Below, one piece after another: positions 8,518 through 17,708 of a stretch of DNA of 64,000 nucleotides. Position 1 is the first letter of the stretch; each line of letters opens with the position of its first letter. The translations under genes were made by a program, and so were the position numbers. Below the pieces are notes generated by a model that saw only the letters and a list, made by a program, of their open reading frames with translations, did no database searches and was not told the origin of the DNA. The stretch covers positions 2,108,001 through 2,172,000 of the forward strand of contig NZ_JACCAS010000001.1 in the NCBI RefSeq assembly GCF_013409255.1, in the 5' to 3' direction. Source of the stretch: Paraburkholderia bryophila. Lineage in GTDB: Bacteria; Pseudomonadota; Gammaproteobacteria; Burkholderiales; Burkholderiaceae.

Positions 8518-9163
8518 ATTTCTCTTCTCCTTAGCTACACATTGGACCGCCTATCAAAGCGGCTTCGTTACGACTACCCGCGGCCGCGCCGCGCGCGCGA
8601 CAAGGCGCGGCTGGGCGAGGCCGACTAAGGCTGCAACACGATGTGCGAGAGGCGAGAGAGACCGGGTGCCGTATGCGCATGCAGGCAGGCGCCACGGTAC
8701 AAAACCGGCAAGCCGCGAAGTCCGCCGACGCGCCCGGTTCTTGTCAGTCATGCCGGGTCGCGCCGCGCAAACATCGGTTCGCGGCAGCGATGCACAATTT
8801 AATCTAGCCGAGCCAGAAGCGCAAAGGGTTTAGTCAATCGGCGCAGTGTTTGACGGTTCGGGTTTAGCGCCCTTTCACCAGGGTATTCACGCTCTATTCA
8901 TCGCGCATTCGCGGCGCACTCACGCTGCGTTCACGCTGCATTCACGATTTGTTACGGGTTTGTCGGCGCGGGCAGCCGCCGCGCGTTTCGCCGTCGCCGG
9001 AATCTCAGGTACCATCGGCGCGACACACGCTGCCACGCGGCCCAGCTGAAATCCGCGCGACTCGCCACCGTGCCGGCCTGGCCAGGCGCCAGCGCCGCAT
9101 GCCGGTTCACGCGCCGCCCAGCCGCGCCCCGTTCACCTTCGACCGTCGCCGTCACGTCATCCG
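8518..9163. other. 646-bp divergent intergenic region
   Basis: It separates the BON gene (minus) from the TAXI gene (plus). I see no gene. It carries GC-rich inverted sequences (about 8580-8625) and the 11-bp repeat array listed separately at 8885-8961, roughly 200-280 bp upstream of the TAXI start. Confidence 0.5.
8885..8961. repeat. 11-bp degenerate tandem repeat, 7 units
   Basis: Consecutive 11-bp units: ATTCACGCTCT, ATTCATCGCGC, ATTCGCGGCGC, ACTCACGCTGC, GTTCACGCTGC, ATTCACGATTT, GTTACGGGTTT. The consensus is RTTCACGCTGC. An eighth TTCAC sits 12 bp earlier at 8874. Eleven bp is close to one helical turn, so the TTCAC steps face the same side of the DNA. This is the layout bound by OmpR/PhoB-type regulators. 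It is not a typical PhoB box. Confidence 0.6.
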
Positions 9164-10657
9164 ATGAAGCCTGCCACCGGCCGCAAAGGCCCTCCCCGTC
9201 TCGTCGCCCGTTTCGTCGCGATCTCCTGGCGCGACCTCGCGGTCTCGTTCGGCCCGATCCTGCTGATCGCCGTGGCGGCGGTCTGGGTCGCCGTGCGGCT
9301 GATCCAGCCCGCGCCGCCCAGCACGCTGACCATCAGCGCCGGTCCCGAGGGCAGCACCTTCTGGGATGCAGCGCAGAAGTACAAAACGATTCTCGCGCGC
9401 AACCGCATCACCCTGAACGTGCTGGCCTCCGAAGGCTCGCTGCAGAACCTCAAGCGGCTCTCGGACCCGAAGTCGAACGTCGACGTCGGCTTCGTGCAGG
9501 ACGGCGTCGCGCCCGGCCCCGCCAGCGAAGGCCTGATGTCGCTCGGCAGCGTCGCCTATGTGCCGCTGGCGATCTTCTATCACGGCCCGACCGTCACGCG
9601 GCTCTCCGAATTCAAAGGCCTGCGCCTCGCGGTCGGCGCCGAGGGCAGCGGCACGCGCGAACTGGCGCTCGCGCTGCTCAAGGCCAACGGCATCGTGCCG
9701 GGCGGCGCGACCAAACTGCTGCCTCTGTCGGGCGACGACGCCGCCGACGCGCTCGTTTCCGGCAAGGTCGACGCGGCGTTCCTCGCCGGCGACTCGGCGC
9801 AGCCGGCGGTGATGGGCAAGCTCTACCGCACACCGAACGTGCAGTTCTACGACTTCACGCAGGCCGAAGCGTACACCCGCCGCTTCCCCTATCTGACGCA
9901 ACTCGAAATGCCGATGGGCGCATTCGACCTCGGCAAGAACCTGCCGTCCGCGCCGATTCACATGGTGGCGCCCACCGCCGAACTGGTGGCGCGCGACTCG
10001 CTGCATCCCGCGCTTTCCGATCTGCTGATCGAAGCCGCGCGCGAGGTGCATGGCAAGGCGAACATCCTGCAGCGCGCGGGCGAATTCCCCGCGCCGCTCG
10101 CGCATGACTTCCCGATCAGCGACGACGCCGCGCGTTACTACAAGTCGGGCAAGAGCTTCCTGTACCGGGTGCTGCCGTTCTGGCTCGCGAGCCTCGCCGA
10201 CCGGCTGCTGGTGGTCGTGGTGCCGCTGATCGTGCTGCTGGTGCCGGCGTTGCGGCTGGTGCCGTCGCTGTATGCGTGGCGGGTGAAGTCGCGAATCTAC
10301 CGTTGGTATGGTGCGTTGATCGCGATCGAACGCAGCGCGCTCAGCGAGTATTCGGCGACGGAACGCGCGTCGCTGATCGAACGTCTCGACGCGATCGAGG
10401 AGTCGGTCAACGGTCTGAAAATGCCGCTGGCCTACGCGGATCAGTTCTATGTGTTGCGCGAGCATATCGGCTTCGTGCGTCAGCGGCTCACGCAGGCTCG
10501 CGACACCCAGCGCGACGACACGACCGATGAATCGGACGACGCCCCCGAGACCCAGACCAACGCCGCTGACGAAGCCCCCGCCGCGGACAAAACCGCCGCC
10601 AACGAAGCCGCCGAGATCGGCGAGACGCCAGGCAGCGCCGGCCGCAAACCATATTGA
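9164..10657 (+). CDS. TAXI-family TRAP-like solute-binding protein, membrane anchored
   Basis: A 497-residue protein. Residues about 20-47 form a transmembrane helix. Residues about 55-340 form the TAXI fold, with STLTISAGPEGSTFW at the start and GLRLAVGAEGSGTRELALAL in the middle. A second strongly hydrophobic segment follows (about 348-372). The C-terminus (375-497) is a charged, probably cytoplasmic helical tail ending in an Ala/Glu/Thr-rich low-complexity part. TAXI proteins normally are secreted partners of TRAP permeases, but no DctQ/DctM-type gene is visible here. It may act as a membrane-bound sensor or with a distant permease. Confidence 0.85.
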   Translation: MKPATGRKGPPRLVARFVAISWRDLAVSFGPILLIAVAAVWVAVRLIQPAPPSTLTISAGPEGSTFWDAAQKYKTILARNRITLNVLASEGSLQNLKRLSDPKSNVDVGFVQDGVAPGPASEGLMSLGSVAYVPLAIFYHGPTVTRLSEFKGLRLAVGAEGSGTRELALALLKANGIVPGGATKLLPLSGDDAADALVSGKVDAAFLAGDSAQPAVMGKLYRTPNVQFYDFTQAEAYTRRFPYLTQLEMPMGAFDLGKNLPSAPIHMVAPTAELVARDSLHPALSDLLIEAAREVHGKANILQRAGEFPAPLAHDFPISDDAARYYKSGKSFLYRVLPFWLASLADRLLVVVVPLIVLLVPALRLVPSLYAWRVKSRIYRWYGALIAIERSALSEYSATERASLIERLDAIEESVNGLKMPLAYADQFYVLREHIGFVRQRLTQARDTQRDDTTDESDDAPETQTNAADEAPAADKTAANEAAEIGETPGSAGRKPY

Positions 10658-10753
10658 TCGAGGGTGCAAGCGGCCGCCGCACCGCGTAAGATCATTACAA
10701 TTCCGACGGTCCAGCAGAGGCGCCGTGCGGACCAGGCAATCCGGGAGACACTT

Positions 10754-11431
10754 ATGACCGTTGGCATCGACGCCAGGCAACCGCTTTGGTTTTACGACTT
10801 TGTCTCGCCGTTCACGTACCTGTTGCTCGAGCAACACGACAAATGGCCGGGCTTCGACTTCGCATTCACACCGGTCGTCCTGAACGATCTGTATAGCCAC
10901 TGGGGACAACGGCCGGCCTACAGCGTGCCCGCCAAGCGCACCTTCCTGTACCGGCACGCGCTGTTTCGCGCGGAGCAACTCGGCATTCCGTACAAGATGC
11001 CGCCGGCTCATCCGTTCGATTCGATGAAGCCGCTGCTGCTCGCCACCGCGGCGAAGGGCGACGTGCAGTTCGTGCGCGAGATTTTCCGCTTCATCTGGCG
11101 CGAAGGCCGCGATCCGTCGAGTGAAACGGCGTTTGCCGAACTGTGCGAACGCGTCGGCATGCCCGACGGTCCCGAGCTGATCAAAAGCCCCGACGTGAGC
11201 GCGCAATTGCAGCGCAACACCGCGGACGCGATCGGTCTCGGCGTCTACGGCGTGCCAACCTTCCGGCTCAACGATCAACTGTTCTGGGGCGAAGACGCCT
11301 TGCCGATGGTGCTGTATTGCGCGCGCACGCCGAACTGGCTCGAGTCGAAAGAAGTGAAGCGGATCAGCGCGCTGGCTTCGGGTGTCGTGGACATACCGAC
11401 GAATTCGGCGAACCCCGCGAACCCGACGTAA
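10754..11431 (+). CDS. DsbA-family protein, 2-hydroxychromene-2-carboxylate isomerase-like
   Basis: A 225-residue thioredoxin-fold protein of the NahD/HCCA isomerase group (glutathione S-transferase kappa type). The N-terminus PLWFYDFVSPFTYLLLEQ matches the family start with the catalytic Ser in SPF. GVYGVPTFRLNDQLFWGED is the conserved cis-Pro and C-terminal block. It lacks a CXXC motif, so it is not a thiol oxidase. I chose the ATG at 10754 with GGAGA 8 bp upstream. No aromatic-ring degradation genes adjoin it, so the true substrate is open. Confidence 0.85.
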   Translation: MTVGIDARQPLWFYDFVSPFTYLLLEQHDKWPGFDFAFTPVVLNDLYSHWGQRPAYSVPAKRTFLYRHALFRAEQLGIPYKMPPAHPFDSMKPLLLATAAKGDVQFVREIFRFIWREGRDPSSETAFAELCERVGMPDGPELIKSPDVSAQLQRNTADAIGLGVYGVPTFRLNDQLFWGEDALPMVLYCARTPNWLESKEVKRISALASGVVDIPTNSANPANPT

Positions 11432-11690
11432 GGCAAGCGCAAGCTTCGCGCGATCCGGATCGGCGCGCGTGACGATGCGAGCGTCGGCAGAGGTCTTAAA
11501 GCATTCGAAAACAGCCACGATAGCGCCGAAAAGGCCGTGCTGATGCCGGCCATACCGCGCCCGCTATGCTACTGCTCCGCAAACGGCCTAAGGTTATAAC
11601 CTTTGCGCCCAGAGCGCGGGCAAGTTCGCGGGCGGGCTCCGTCCGACGCTTCATTGCGGCCCGAACCGCCTGCCTCGTTTAGCCTTGAAC

Positions 11691-12665
11691 ATGGACGACA
11701 CCGCCGCCTCCCTCGATATCTGGCTCGTGCGCGTATTGCGTACGCTGCTAGTCGAGCGCAGCGTCACGCAGACCGCGCTGCGTCTGAATCAAACTCAACC
11801 TGCCATTAGCACCGCGCTGCGTAAACTGCGCGAGACGCTGAACGACCCGATCCTCGTGCGCGGCAAGTCGGGCATGGTGCCCACCGAATACGGCGAGTCG
11901 CTGCTGGCTTCCGCACAACGCGTGCTGCGCGAAGTGGATTTCGTCGCGACGCCGCATGGCGATTTCGATGCCAGCCGTTCGCGCCGTACCTTTCGCGTCG
12001 CCGCGCCGGATTATCTGAACGACTTCTTCATGCCGACCGTGATCGCGCAATTCCGCGAAGCGGCCCCGCATGCACGGCTCGAAATCGATTCGTTGAGTCC
12101 GATGCTCGATCACTCCGCCGCGCTCGATGCCGGCGAACTCGATCTGGTGATCGGCAACTGGCCGAAGCCCGACCCGCGTTTCGAACGTAGCGATCTGTTT
12201 TCCGACACGGTGGTGTGCCTGATGCGCGCCGACCATCCGCTCACGCGCATGCCGATGACGCGCGAAGCGTATCTCGCCGCGCCGCATCTCGCGCCGACGC
12301 CGTATAGCGGCGCGCGCGGCGGTGCGATCGACATCGGCTTCGCGCGGGCGCGCGCCGACCGGCGCATCGTCGCCACGCTGCCGTACTTTGGGCTGGTGCC
12401 GCAAACGCTGCTGCAATCGGATCTGATCTTCACGACCACGCGCCGCTTCGCGATGCACTACGCGAGCATCCTGCCGCTCGCGGTGGTCGACGTGCCGATT
12501 CCGTTTCCGCGCATCAAGTGCTATCAGTTATGGCATCCGCAGCCGGATCGCCCGAGCGATGTCGGCTGGCTGCGCACGCTGATGTCGCAAGTGTCGGATG
12601 GATTGGTCGCGCAGAAAATGCGCCGCGCGAAGCGGCCGCAGAAAAAAGAAACGTCAACCGCGTAG
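11691..12665 (+). CDS. LysR-family regulator, NodD/LeuO-like
   Basis: A 324-residue LTTR. The N-terminal HTH (about 8-65) contains the LVERSVTQTALRLNQTQPA recognition region followed by LRKLRETLNDPILVRG, typical of the NodD/NahR/LeuO branch. The rest is the effector-binding domain, ending in a short basic tail (KMRRAKRPQKKE). The ATG at 11691 fits better than the TTG six bases earlier. It is convergent with the xdh operon and 72 bp from xdhC. A link to purine catabolism is possible but not shown. Confidence 0.85.
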   Translation: MDDTAASLDIWLVRVLRTLLVERSVTQTALRLNQTQPAISTALRKLRETLNDPILVRGKSGMVPTEYGESLLASAQRVLREVDFVATPHGDFDASRSRRTFRVAAPDYLNDFFMPTVIAQFREAAPHARLEIDSLSPMLDHSAALDAGELDLVIGNWPKPDPRFERSDLFSDTVVCLMRADHPLTRMPMTREAYLAAPHLAPTPYSGARGGAIDIGFARARADRRIVATLPYFGLVPQTLLQSDLIFTTTRRFAMHYASILPLAVVDVPIPFPRIKCYQLWHPQPDRPSDVGWLRTLMSQVSDGLVAQKMRRAKRPQKKETSTA

Positions 12666-12737
12666 GGCTGACGTTGTTGTCGTTGAAGCGGGCGCGTCGC
12701 GCTCCGCTGCGTCTTAGTCGTTCACGCGCTCACACTT

Positions 12738-13304
12738 TCAAACGCTCGCGCAAAGCTTCTGCATCGCGGCCTGCGCCGCAACCTGCCGCGAACGGATCTG
12801 CAGCAACTCCGCACACACCGCCACGGCGATCGCCGGGGGCGCCTTGTCGACGATACCCGCCACACCGATCGGACACGTCATCTCGACCAGCCGGTCCAGA
12901 TCCACGCCACGATCGATCAATCTGCGCTCGAACTTCACGCGCTTGGTCTTCGAACCGATCATGCCGAAGTACGTGAAATCGCGCCGCCGCATGATGCGCG
13001 CGGCCAGCGAAAAATCGAGCGCATGGTTGTGCGTCATCACCAGAAAATACGCACCGGGCGGCGCCGTGTCGACGATCGCATCCGGCGTATCGGTCGCTTC
13101 GACCTGCACGTTGGCGGGCGTTTCGTCGGGGAACAGTTCGTCGCGTTCGTCGACCCACTGGACTACGCACGGCAAGCTGCCGAGCAACTTGACGAGCGCA
13201 TGCCCGACGTGTCCCGCGCCGAACAGCACGATGTGCATCGGCGCCGGACGCGGCGCTTCAACCGTGCTGCGCCGGCCGATCTGAACGGAAGAAGAAGCGT
13301 TCAT
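12738..13304 (-). CDS. xdhC: XdhC-like molybdenum cofactor insertion protein, C-terminal domain only
   Basis: XdhC binds molybdenum cofactor, supports its sulfuration and delivers it to xanthine dehydrogenase. This product has about 188 residues from the ATG at 13304 (alternatives are ATG 13313 and GTG 13334). It begins almost directly with the Rossmann motif MHIVLFGAGHVGHALVKLL and continues through the conserved GMIGSKTKR and CPIGVAGIVDKAPPAIAVAV blocks. This is the XdhC_C domain. The N-terminal XdhC/CoxI domain of full-length proteins is not encoded, because xdhB ends only 22-52 bp upstream. It is the last gene of xdhABC. Confidence 0.82.
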   Translation of the reverse strand: MNASSSVQIGRRSTVEAPRPAPMHIVLFGAGHVGHALVKLLGSLPCVVQWVDERDELFPDETPANVQVEATDTPDAIVDTAPPGAYFLVMTHNHALDFSLAARIMRRRDFTYFGMIGSKTKRVKFERRLIDRGVDLDRLVEMTCPIGVAGIVDKAPPAIAVAVCAELLQIRSRQVAAQAAMQKLCASV

Positions 13305-13355
13305 GGCGATCATTCCAGTGAGTGAGTGATTCACGCGTCAGCGATGCCGCGACGT

Positions 13356-15722
13356 TTATTGACGGGCGGCGGCAGTCGCCGCCCGCACCGCGCCGACCGC
13401 CTTGAGGATTTCCTCGCTGGTGGCCGGGGCGTTCAGCGGCGGGTTGACCTTGTGGTCGCCCACGGCCGACACCGCGTCGCGCACCGCGAAGAACACCGAG
13501 AACGGCAGCAGCAGCGGCGGCTCGCCGGTCGCCTTCGAACGATGAATGCTGTCCTCCGCATTGCGGTTCTTGAACAGGCGCACGCGGAAATCCGGCGGCG
13601 TGTCGTTGACGGTCGGAATCTTGTAGGTGGACGGCGCGTGCGTCATCAGCTTGCCGCCTGCGTTCCACCACAGTTCTTCGGTCGTGAGCCAGCCCATGCC
13701 CTGAATGAACGCGCCTTCCACCTGCCCGACGTCGAGCGCCGGATTCAGCGACGCGCCCACGTCATGCAACGCATCCGCACGCAGCACGCGCATTTCGCCG
13801 GTCAGCGTGTCGATCACCACTTCCGACACGGCCGCGCCGTACGAGTAGTAGTAGAACGGCCGGCCTTGCAGCTTCGACTGATCCCAGTAGAGCTTCGGCG
13901 TCGCGTAGAAGCCATCCGACCAGAGCTGAACACGCGCGACGTAGGCCTTCGCGATCACTTCCTCGAACGGCACGATCATCTCGCCGACCACCACGCGATC
14001 GTGCAGGAAGCGCACTTCCGACGCGCTCACCTGGCCCGCGCCGAAACGTTCGGCGGCGAACGCCGACAGACGTTCGCGCAACTGCCGCGCGGCATCCTGC
14101 GCGGCCTTGCCGTTCAGGTCCGAACCGGTCGATGCGGCAGTCGCCGACGTATTGGCGATCTTGCTGGTATCGGTCGCGGTCACGCGAATGCGGTTGAAGC
14201 CGATCCCCAGTTCATGCGCGACGACCTGTGCAACCTTCGTATTCAAGCCTTGACCCATTTCGGTGCCGCCGTGGTTCACCAGCACCGAACCATCGGTGTA
14301 GATGTGCACCAGCGCGCCAGCCTGGTTGAAGTGGGTCACGTTGAACGCAATGCCGAACTTGACCGGCGTCAGCGCCATGCCCTTCTTCAGCACTTCGTTG
14401 TTCGCGTTGAATTCGTTGATCGACGCGCGACGTGCGCGATATTCGCTGGTCGCTTCGAGTTCGTCGATCAACTCGTGAATCACGTTGTCTTCAACCACTT
14501 GCCCGTACGGCGTCTGATTGCGCTCGGTCTTGCCGTACAGATTGCGACGGCGCACGTCGAGCGAATCTTCGCCGACCGAACGCGCGACGTTGTCCATGAT
14601 GTATTCGATCGCGAACGCGCCTTGCGGACCGCCGAAGCCACGAAACGCCGTGTTGGACTGCGTGTTGGTCTTGCCGCAGAAGCCGTCGATCGTCACGTCC
14701 GAAAGCCAGTACGCGTTGTCGAAGTGGCACAGCGCGCGCGTCATCACCGGACCGGACAGGTCGGCGGAGAAACCGCAGCGCGAGGTCATGTCGACCGTCA
14801 CGCCGTCGATCACGCCTTGCTCGTCGTACCCGACTTCATACGTGTAGTGGAAATCGTGGCGCTTGCCGGTGACCATCATGTCATCGTCGCGGTCCGGACG
14901 CAGCTTTACCGGGCACAGCAGCTTCCATGCAGCCAAAGCCGCGCAGCACGCGAACAGGCCCGATTGAGATTCCTTGCCGCCGAAGCCGCCGCCCATCCGG
15001 CGGCATTCGATCAGCACGTTGTGCGACGCCACGCCCAACGCATGCGCGACCATGTGCTGCATTTCGGTCGGGTGCTGCGTCGAACAGTAGACGTGCATGC
15101 CGTCGTCGTCCTTCGGCACCGCGTACGAAATCTGGCCTTCCAGATAGAACTGTTCCTGGCCGCCGAGCAGCATCTCGCCGGCTTCGCGACGCGCGGCGCG
15201 AGCAATCTTCGTGTCGGCTTCGCCGCGCGCGAGTTTCATCGGCGGCAGCACGTGCTGGTTCGCGGCGCGCGCTTGCTGCGCGGTCAGAATCGCCGGCAGT
15301 TCTTCGTAGACGACTTCGGCGCGGCGCGCGGCGAGCCGCGCGGTGTCATGCGACGTCGCGACCACGATGAACATCGGCTGGCCGACGTATTGCACGAGAC
15401 CATCGGCGAGAATCGGATCGTCGCCGTGGATGATCGGGCCGACGTCGTTCACGCCGGGGAAATCTTCGGCGGTGAAGATCGCGACCACACCCGGCGTGGC
15501 GCGCACTTTATCGAGCGACATCGAGACGATCTTCGCGTGCGCTTTCGGCGACAGGCCGAGCGCGGCGTGCAGCGTGCCGGCGAGCGTCGGAATGTCGTCG
15601 GTGTAGGTCGCGCGGCCGCTCACGTGCAGATGCGCGGACTCATGCGGCCGCGAAATATGGACCTGGGTGAAGTCGTCGAGCTCCTTCAGGTCTTTCAGGA
15701 ACGGTTCGGCTTGCTGATTCAT
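13356..15722 (-). CDS. xdhB: xanthine dehydrogenase, molybdopterin-binding subunit
   Basis: A 788-residue large subunit that oxidises hypoxanthine and xanthine to urate. It contains the Ald_Xan_dh hammerhead region (about 20-130) followed by the molybdopterin-binding domains. Conserved blocks are CRRMGGGFGGKE, FRGFGGPQG (substrate Arg region) and NHGGTEMGQGLNTKVAQV. SD GGAG lies before the ATG. The length matches two-subunit bacterial enzymes such as Rhodobacter XdhB. It lies between xdhA (67 bp upstream) and xdhC. Confidence 0.95.
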   Translation of the reverse strand: MNQQAEPFLKDLKELDDFTQVHISRPHESAHLHVSGRATYTDDIPTLAGTLHAALGLSPKAHAKIVSMSLDKVRATPGVVAIFTAEDFPGVNDVGPIIHGDDPILADGLVQYVGQPMFIVVATSHDTARLAARRAEVVYEELPAILTAQQARAANQHVLPPMKLARGEADTKIARAARREAGEMLLGGQEQFYLEGQISYAVPKDDDGMHVYCSTQHPTEMQHMVAHALGVASHNVLIECRRMGGGFGGKESQSGLFACCAALAAWKLLCPVKLRPDRDDDMMVTGKRHDFHYTYEVGYDEQGVIDGVTVDMTSRCGFSADLSGPVMTRALCHFDNAYWLSDVTIDGFCGKTNTQSNTAFRGFGGPQGAFAIEYIMDNVARSVGEDSLDVRRRNLYGKTERNQTPYGQVVEDNVIHELIDELEATSEYRARRASINEFNANNEVLKKGMALTPVKFGIAFNVTHFNQAGALVHIYTDGSVLVNHGGTEMGQGLNTKVAQVVAHELGIGFNRIRVTATDTSKIANTSATAASTGSDLNGKAAQDAARQLRERLSAFAAERFGAGQVSASEVRFLHDRVVVGEMIVPFEEVIAKAYVARVQLWSDGFYATPKLYWDQSKLQGRPFYYYSYGAAVSEVVIDTLTGEMRVLRADALHDVGASLNPALDVGQVEGAFIQGMGWLTTEELWWNAGGKLMTHAPSTYKIPTVNDTPPDFRVRLFKNRNAEDSIHRSKATGEPPLLLPFSVFFAVRDAVSAVGDHKVNPPLNAPATSEEILKAVGAVRAATAAARQ

Positions 15723-15789
15723 TGTGTGTTCTCCGTGTGCTTCTCTTGCTTCCTGTACTTACCGCGCACTGATCGCGTACTTACCGCGT

Positions 15790-17319
15790 TCAGACATTCG
15801 CGCCGGCTGGGGCGCACGCCGCGGCCACTGCGCGGACGTCGAGCGCGCTCTTCGGCAGCGGATTGTTCGGACGCGTTTCGAGCCAGAAACGGTACAGCGT
15901 GTTTTTCGCGGCTTCGAGCCGGTAATTGCTGGTGGCCCGCATGTCGGACAGCGGCGCGTAGTCGTTGCCGAGCGCGATCATCGCGGCCTGTGCGGTGGCT
16001 TCGTGCCATTCGGCGTCGCGCAGCACGGCTTCGGCGTGCGTCGCGCGCTTCGAGGTGGCGGCCATGCCGCCGAACGCGATGCGCGGCTCGCGGATCACGT
16101 CGCCGTCGGCGATGAACGAGAACGCGGCGCACACGGCCGAGATATCGGAGTCGAAACGCTTCGACAGTTTGTACGTGCGGAACTGGAAGTTCTTGCGCAC
16201 GCCGGTGCGCGTCGGCACCTTCAGGCCAACGACAAACTCGTGTTCGGCCATGTCCTTCTTCTGATACGCGAGGTACAGATCTTCCAGCGGCATTTCACGT
16301 TCGATCTCGCCGCCGCGCACGATCACATGCGCGCCGAGCGCGATCAGGCCGGGCATCGAATCGCCGATCGGCGAACCGTTGGCGATATTGCCGCCGAGCG
16401 TGCCGGCGTTACGAATGGGCAGCGACGCGAAGCGCTGCTGCATTTCGAACAGTTCCGGATACTGCTTGATGATTTCCGTGTAGGCCTTTTCGACGCTCAC
16501 GCCCGCGCCGATCTCGATCCAGTCGTCGTTCGTTTCGAGCTTCTGGAATTCGGCGATCTGCCCGATATAAACGATGTTGCCGAGCTCGCGCATCATCTTG
16601 GTGACCCACAGGCCGATGTCCGTGCTGCCGGCGAGAATCCGCGTGGCCGGTTCGGCTTCCTTGATCTTCGCGAGCGCTGCGACCGTGCGCGGCGCGTCGA
16701 ACTGCTGGCCGGCGTGCTGGTAGTGGAACGTGTCCGTGCGCTCGAGCTTGGCGAGCGTGGCAGCGAGCGCTTCGACATTGACCGGCGCTTTGGGCGGCGG
16801 CGCTTCGAACATGCGCACGGCCGCGTCGACGATCGGGCGATAGCCCGTGCAGCGGCACAGGTTGCCGGTCAGCGCATTGCTGATCGTGTCGCGCGACGGC
16901 ACCGTCTTGTTCGCGCAGCTATGTTCGTGGCCGTGTTTTTCGTAAAGCGACCACATCGACATGACGAAACCCGGCGTGCAGAAACCGCACTGCGAGCCGT
17001 GGCATTCGACCATCGCTTCCTGGACCGGATGCAACGAGCCGTCCGGCTGGCGCAAATCTTCGACGGTGAAGAGCGCCTTGCCGTCGAGCGTCGGCACGAA
17101 CTGGATGCAGGCATTGACCGTCTTGAAGTCGACGCCGCCCGCCGCGTTGCGCTCGCCGAGCACGACCGTGCATGCGCCGCAGTCGCCTTCGGCACAACCT
17201 TCCTTGGTGCCGGTGCAGTGCACGTCTTCGCGCAGATACTGCAGGACGGTACGGGTGACGGGCGCGTCCTTGATCTCACGGATCGCGTTGCGGTGGTAGA
17301 AGCGAATCGGCTCAGTCAT
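15790..17319 (-). CDS. xdhA: xanthine dehydrogenase, FeS/FAD subunit
   Basis: A 509-residue small subunit that passes electrons from the Mo centre to FAD and NAD+. The N-terminal plant-type [2Fe-2S] domain has CTGTKEGCAEGDCGAC. The second [2Fe-2S] helical domain has CGFCTPGF and GNLCRCTGYRPI. The FAD-binding domain (about 200-375) has the ILAGSTDIGLW motif, followed by the CO-dehydrogenase flavoprotein C-terminal domain. It is the first gene of xdhABC, with SD AAAGAGAC before the ATG. The promoter should lie in the AT-rich gap 17320-17708. Confidence 0.95.
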   Translation of the reverse strand: MTEPIRFYHRNAIREIKDAPVTRTVLQYLREDVHCTGTKEGCAEGDCGACTVVLGERNAAGGVDFKTVNACIQFVPTLDGKALFTVEDLRQPDGSLHPVQEAMVECHGSQCGFCTPGFVMSMWSLYEKHGHEHSCANKTVPSRDTISNALTGNLCRCTGYRPIVDAAVRMFEAPPPKAPVNVEALAATLAKLERTDTFHYQHAGQQFDAPRTVAALAKIKEAEPATRILAGSTDIGLWVTKMMRELGNIVYIGQIAEFQKLETNDDWIEIGAGVSVEKAYTEIIKQYPELFEMQQRFASLPIRNAGTLGGNIANGSPIGDSMPGLIALGAHVIVRGGEIEREMPLEDLYLAYQKKDMAEHEFVVGLKVPTRTGVRKNFQFRTYKLSKRFDSDISAVCAAFSFIADGDVIREPRIAFGGMAATSKRATHAEAVLRDAEWHEATAQAAMIALGNDYAPLSDMRATSNYRLEAAKNTLYRFWLETRPNNPLPKSALDVRAVAAACAPAGANV

Positions 17320-17708
17320 GTCTCTTTACTCTCGAATGTTCTGTGTCCGTGGGGACGTGCTGCGTGATGGTTCGAAAACTATCATTCCCAATAAAACCAA
17401 CCCATAGCTCGGACCGCATGCGGGACATATCCGCGAGGCGATAACGAGATAGGTTTGAGGGTCGGTCGACTTATGTTGTACTGGCAATTTAACTTGGTTT
17501 TATTATTTTTCAAGTCAATACAGACATATCGAGACGAGTCAAGCCGACCGGCACGGAGGCCAAAACCGGCGCTTATGGAGCAAAACCGGACCACTATATG
17601 CATCCGGCACCGTTTTTTAATGGGCCAATTTATTAAGCAACTCCTGCAAGAGAATCGGTTCCATGGGAAAATCACGGCTTCCCGCCGTTTTCAAGTCTCG
17701 TTTTCCCC
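17320..17708. promoter_or_regulatory. divergent promoter region xdhA / MFS
   Basis: A 389-bp region noticeably richer in A+T than its neighbours, especially 17460-17530 and 17600-17660. It must contain the start signals for xdhA (minus) and the MFS gene (plus). I see no gene and no operator I can name. Confidence 0.5.

Noticed and set aside
13326..16115. 929-residue plus-strand open frame across xdhB
   Set aside because: Exact antisense shadow of xdhB with Arg/His/Val-rich composition, typical of GC-rich genomes.
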